Positions 61,760-64,000 of a stretch of DNA of 64,000 nt are shown piece by piece; the first letter of the stretch is position 1; each line of letters starts with the position of its first letter. The position numbers and the translations under genes are program-made. The notes beneath the pieces were generated by a model. The model had not been told where the DNA came from. It did not search any database and saw nothing but the letters and a program-made list of their open reading frames with translations. The stretch comes from Pseudoalteromonas luteoviolacea (lineage in GTDB: Bacteria > Pseudomonadota > Gammaproteobacteria > Enterobacterales > Alteromonadaceae). Location: contig NZ_JAGJEH010000002.1 in assembly GCF_018100925.1 (NCBI RefSeq), forward strand, positions 620,001-684,000, given 5' to 3'.

Positions 61760-62582
61760 GTATGCAGCGGCAGTGTTGATCATGGTGTTATTCTTCCTCA
61801 ATTCGGGGTGCTCTAGTGCACCAGAAAAGCAATATCGCGTCACGAGATACCTAGATTTGGCCAATACTTGGGCTGCAAGAGGGGATCGAAAGCGACAAGA
61901 GCAAAAGTTAGATATAGCCCTAAGCAATTACAATACGGCTTATAAGTATGCGCACTTGAGAAATGATGTGGAATTAATGGGCATTTTGCAACTTAAAAAA
62001 GCGATGGTGTATATTCTTTTAGATAAACCTGATAATGCATCACAATTCATAGGGCATGCTCGTCAATTGCAAGAGTTTGAGGGGGCTGAGCTGTCTTTGC
62101 CTATCAAGGCGTTGGAAGCTAAACAAGCGTTTGAACAAGGTGAAACTCGAAGGGCTTCTGCTTATGCAAATGAACTAAGTGCCGCTTACGAAGGGAATAT
62201 TGAAAAACAGATTTACTATCGTTGGTTAAGTTGGATGTATGTAAAGAACAGTTTGTTGCCCTGGGAGCAAATGAACCAAGACCTTACTCAGTTGGAACTG
62301 CTAAAAAGTAAAGGAGATTTAAATAACATCGAAGTATTGTCTTTTGCTGTTTACTACAATGCTCTGTGGCGTGTAGACCATCAAGCTCCCCAAGCAAAGC
62401 AGGCAATTGAACAAGCTATTGTGCACTTTTCCGAATTAGAGTTAACCAATAGAGTTCGGGATTGTTATGGCCTCGCCGCTAAATTTTATCGGCAACGGGG
62501 TGAGCTAGACAAAGCTCAATACTTTGCAAAGAGACAACAACGTTTATCTGCCAGCATTAACATCTCAAATTCAAGTGAGTAA
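61752..62582 (+). CDS. Lipoprotein with TPR-like repeats, end of the MCE operon
   Basis: A 276-residue lipoprotein with lipobox NSGC (Cys about 20). The mature part is helical, with TPR-like pairs (LSNYNTAYKYAHLRNDVELMG; EQGETRRASAYANELSAAY; AKFYRQRGELDKAQYFAKRQQ). It starts inside the MCE gene, so is co-translated. It may tie the transporter to an outer membrane partner. No close family name was recognised; some Mla-like operons end with a lipoprotein such as the DUF330/ABC-type auxiliary protein, but this one is different. Confidence 0.75.
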   Translation: MIKYAAAVLIMVLFFLNSGCSSAPEKQYRVTRYLDLANTWAARGDRKRQEQKLDIALSNYNTAYKYAHLRNDVELMGILQLKKAMVYILLDKPDNASQFIGHARQLQEFEGAELSLPIKALEAKQAFEQGETRRASAYANELSAAYEGNIEKQIYYRWLSWMYVKNSLLPWEQMNQDLTQLELLKSKGDLNNIEVLSFAVYYNALWRVDHQAPQAKQAIEQAIVHFSELELTNRVRDCYGLAAKFYRQRGELDKAQYFAKRQQRLSASINISNSSE

Positions 62583-62635
62583 GTTAGACACGACTGGCTC
62601 CAACCTTATTGCGAGACCACAAAATAGCAGAACAA

Positions 62636-63043
62636 TTAGGTGTCGATGACAGTTGACCACGCAGTGTTCCAGCGTATGAGCTTTTCCGTTGGAGATAGTT
62701 TTTTGGGGCTAACACGAATAGAAGGCGGGATCCGATACTTGGCTTCGAATAGCTGTTTGGACACAGCACCTCTTGTTTTATTGTTATTTGCCTGTGTGAC
62801 AGCAACAATATCCATGCAATGGGGACATTGCCAAAATGTCGCTTGTAGTGACCCTTGTTTGAGTCGCTTCATTGGATCTTTAGCGGTCAATGACAGTGTA
62901 CCATTCGGATCTGATAAATAGGCGAGGCCGTTGGCGAGGCAAAAGTCACAATTACACTCGCGGGGTTGGTATTTTTCAATTGGATGAGGAAAGTTCACCG
63001 ACACCTCTACATTTCCACATTTACAGCTTGCACAGTACTTCAT
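62636..63043 (-). CDS. GFA/CENP-V-fold zinc protein
   Basis: A 135-residue protein of the Mss4-like, glutathione-dependent formaldehyde-activating (GFA) fold. Zinc Cys residues are in CASCKCGNVEV, ECNCDFCLANG and the later QCPHCMDIV. In S-(hydroxymethyl)glutathione synthase this fold binds glutathione, but many members have other or unknown tasks. Start is fixed by MKYCASCKCG. Not linked with its neighbours. Confidence 0.82.
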   Translation of the reverse strand: MKYCASCKCGNVEVSVNFPHPIEKYQPRECNCDFCLANGLAYLSDPNGTLSLTAKDPMKRLKQGSLQATFWQCPHCMDIVAVTQANNNKTRGAVSKQLFEAKYRIPPSIRVSPKKLSPTEKLIRWNTAWSTVIDT

Positions 63044-63125
63044 TTGGTTCTCGATCGATAAAGGAATACGAATTTACTGACAATAATGTACTTACTACTA
63101 TGTATCAAAAATATATTCTCTGTGT

Positions 63126-64000
63126 TTATGTATCTTCAATGTGGTAAACCTCACTTCTATTACGGCCATTATTCTTGGCTTGATATAGAGCTTTATCGGC
63201 ATGAATTTGCGAAGCCTCAAAGGCTTGTTGAGACACAGAATCAGTGTAGGCGATACCCGCACTCAAAGTCACTTCGCCAATTTCTGGTTTAATCTTTTCG
63301 ATACTCTGTGAAAAGCTACTTCTTATTTTTTCACTTAACTGTAGAGTGTGCGCCGGGGGCGTATCAAATAAGACGATGCAGAATTCTTCTCCTCCCCAAC
63401 GAACGACCAGATCAGAGGCACGCATAGTCGCTTTCAGTTCGTTACCAATATGCGTAAGTATTATGTCACCGGTTTGATGGCCAAACTGATCGTTAATCTT
63501 CTTGAAATGGTCGACATCTATCATGATCACACTGAGAGAATGGCACTTTCTTTGTGACAGCGGCATAATGTTTCCCAAATAACGGGATAGGCCACGTCTG
63601 TTCAGTAAATCAGTTAACTCGTCGTGATGTGCTGCATACTCCAGTTTGCGAACAAATCGCCCTGCGCTGAGTAACATAAGCAATGGAATACCCGCAACAA
63701 TGCCAATGAGTGCGACTAACCAAGTGTACCCTCCCACCCAACTGAATTGCTCTCCAATACTAGGAAGTGCGCCAAAGGCACCATACAGTGTATAAATACT
63801 AGTAAGTACAAGTTCAAGTAATACGACAGCGACGGTTATTTTTACTGCTATATACTCATTTTTATCGTGCTTCGCATGTTGCCACAGGACCCACCCGTAA
63901 TGCGCTCTTACCAATAACAACCAAATGCCGATCACCAGCAAACGGCTGGGACGATCTGGCAGTATGAAAGTGAAAAACAAAGACATTACTAGCACTGGTG
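63126..64000 (-). CDS. GGDEF diguanylate cyclase, N-terminal part outside window
   Basis: An incomplete gene; the frame is open past base 64000, and the GTG at 63995 is probably internal. The visible 290 residues hold about five helices and a GGDEF domain (LTDLLNRRGLSRYL; IDVDHFKKINDQFGHQTGD; GGEEF). The I-site RASD lies five residues before GGEEF, so product inhibition is likely. All catalytic residues look intact, so it should make c-di-GMP, in contrast to the degenerate protein at 19988-20899. Confidence 0.9.
   Translation of the reverse strand, partial: PVLVMSLFFTFILPDRPSRLLVIGIWLLLVRAHYGWVLWQHAKHDKNEYIAVKITVAVVLLELVLTSIYTLYGAFGALPSIGEQFSWVGGYTWLVALIGIVAGIPLLMLLSAGRFVRKLEYAAHHDELTDLLNRRGLSRYLGNIMPLSQRKCHSLSVIMIDVDHFKKINDQFGHQTGDIILTHIGNELKATMRASDLVVRWGGEEFCIVLFDTPPAHTLQLSEKIRSSFSQSIEKIKPEIGEVTLSAGIAYTDSVSQQAFEASQIHADKALYQAKNNGRNRSEVYHIEDT

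Noticed and set aside
1-64000. Prophage, integron, tRNA or rRNA genes
   Set aside because: No structural phage genes, integrase, cloverleaf or ribosomal RNA sequence was seen by eye; a tRNA scan would settle it.

Overview
The window reads as a chromosomal segment of a marine gammaproteobacterium of the order Alteromonadales, most likely Pseudoalteromonas or a close relative. This rests on the moderately AT-rich sequence, the many TonB-type and secreted proteins, the succinyltransferase-pathway enzyme AstB, the divergent etfBA/ETF-QO arrangement, a bo3-type quinol oxidase operon and typical Shine-Dalgarno-led genes. I saw no rRNA, tRNA, CRISPR array, prophage or intact insertion sequence.

Layout. 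1-6300: end of a sensor kinase, a covalently flavinylated BBE-like oxidase, small orphan genes, two GspG-like proteins (one frameshifted) and a membrane-anchored AraC regulator. 6300-15400: mostly single genes, including a chitin-binding SnoaL-like protein, cytochrome b561, PLP aminotransferase, LysR/azoreductase pair, ASCH/HAD pair, CheY-like protein, two RidA proteins and an acyl-CoA thioesterase. 15400-19000: electron transfer flavoprotein genes and ETF-quinone oxidoreductase, divergent around two matching palindromes. 19000-30000: AraC/degenerate GGDEF pair, TonB receptor plus secreted phosphatase, two secreted lectin-like proteins, a GT8-like enzyme and a gene-poor 0.7 kb. 30000-36000: cyoABCDE plus a SCO1-like copper chaperone and a small exported protein. 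36000-41400: a DHODH-like protein with a class-1-type catalytic Cys, a gene behind a Fur-box-like site, dCMP deaminase, a broken small membrane gene and astB. 41500-44700: DUF350 protein, membrane protein and membrane-bound spermidine-synthase-like protein in one operon. 45000-58000: six same-strand genes (TPR/beta-barrel protein, FecR protein, 1904-residue lipoprotein, metallo-beta-lactamase-fold hydrolase, CHASE2 adenylate cyclase, GAF/HD-GYP protein). 58000-64000: VOC protein, AcpH, a four-gene Mla-like lipid transport operon with a degenerate ATPase, a GFA-fold protein and a partial GGDEF protein.

The most interesting unit is 45008-58007. It appears to join an outer-membrane channel of Slam-like architecture, a periplasmic FecR protein with a TbpB-like C-terminal barrel, a giant surface-type lipoprotein, and cyclic-nucleotide enzymes. 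A reasonable but untested reading is one envelope system whose export and cAMP or c-di-GMP signalling are linked. Other items worth a second look are the ABC ATPase lacking its catalytic Glu and switch His, two genes broken by frameshifts, the degenerate diguanylate cyclase with an intact I-site, and several perfect palindromes in divergent promoters.
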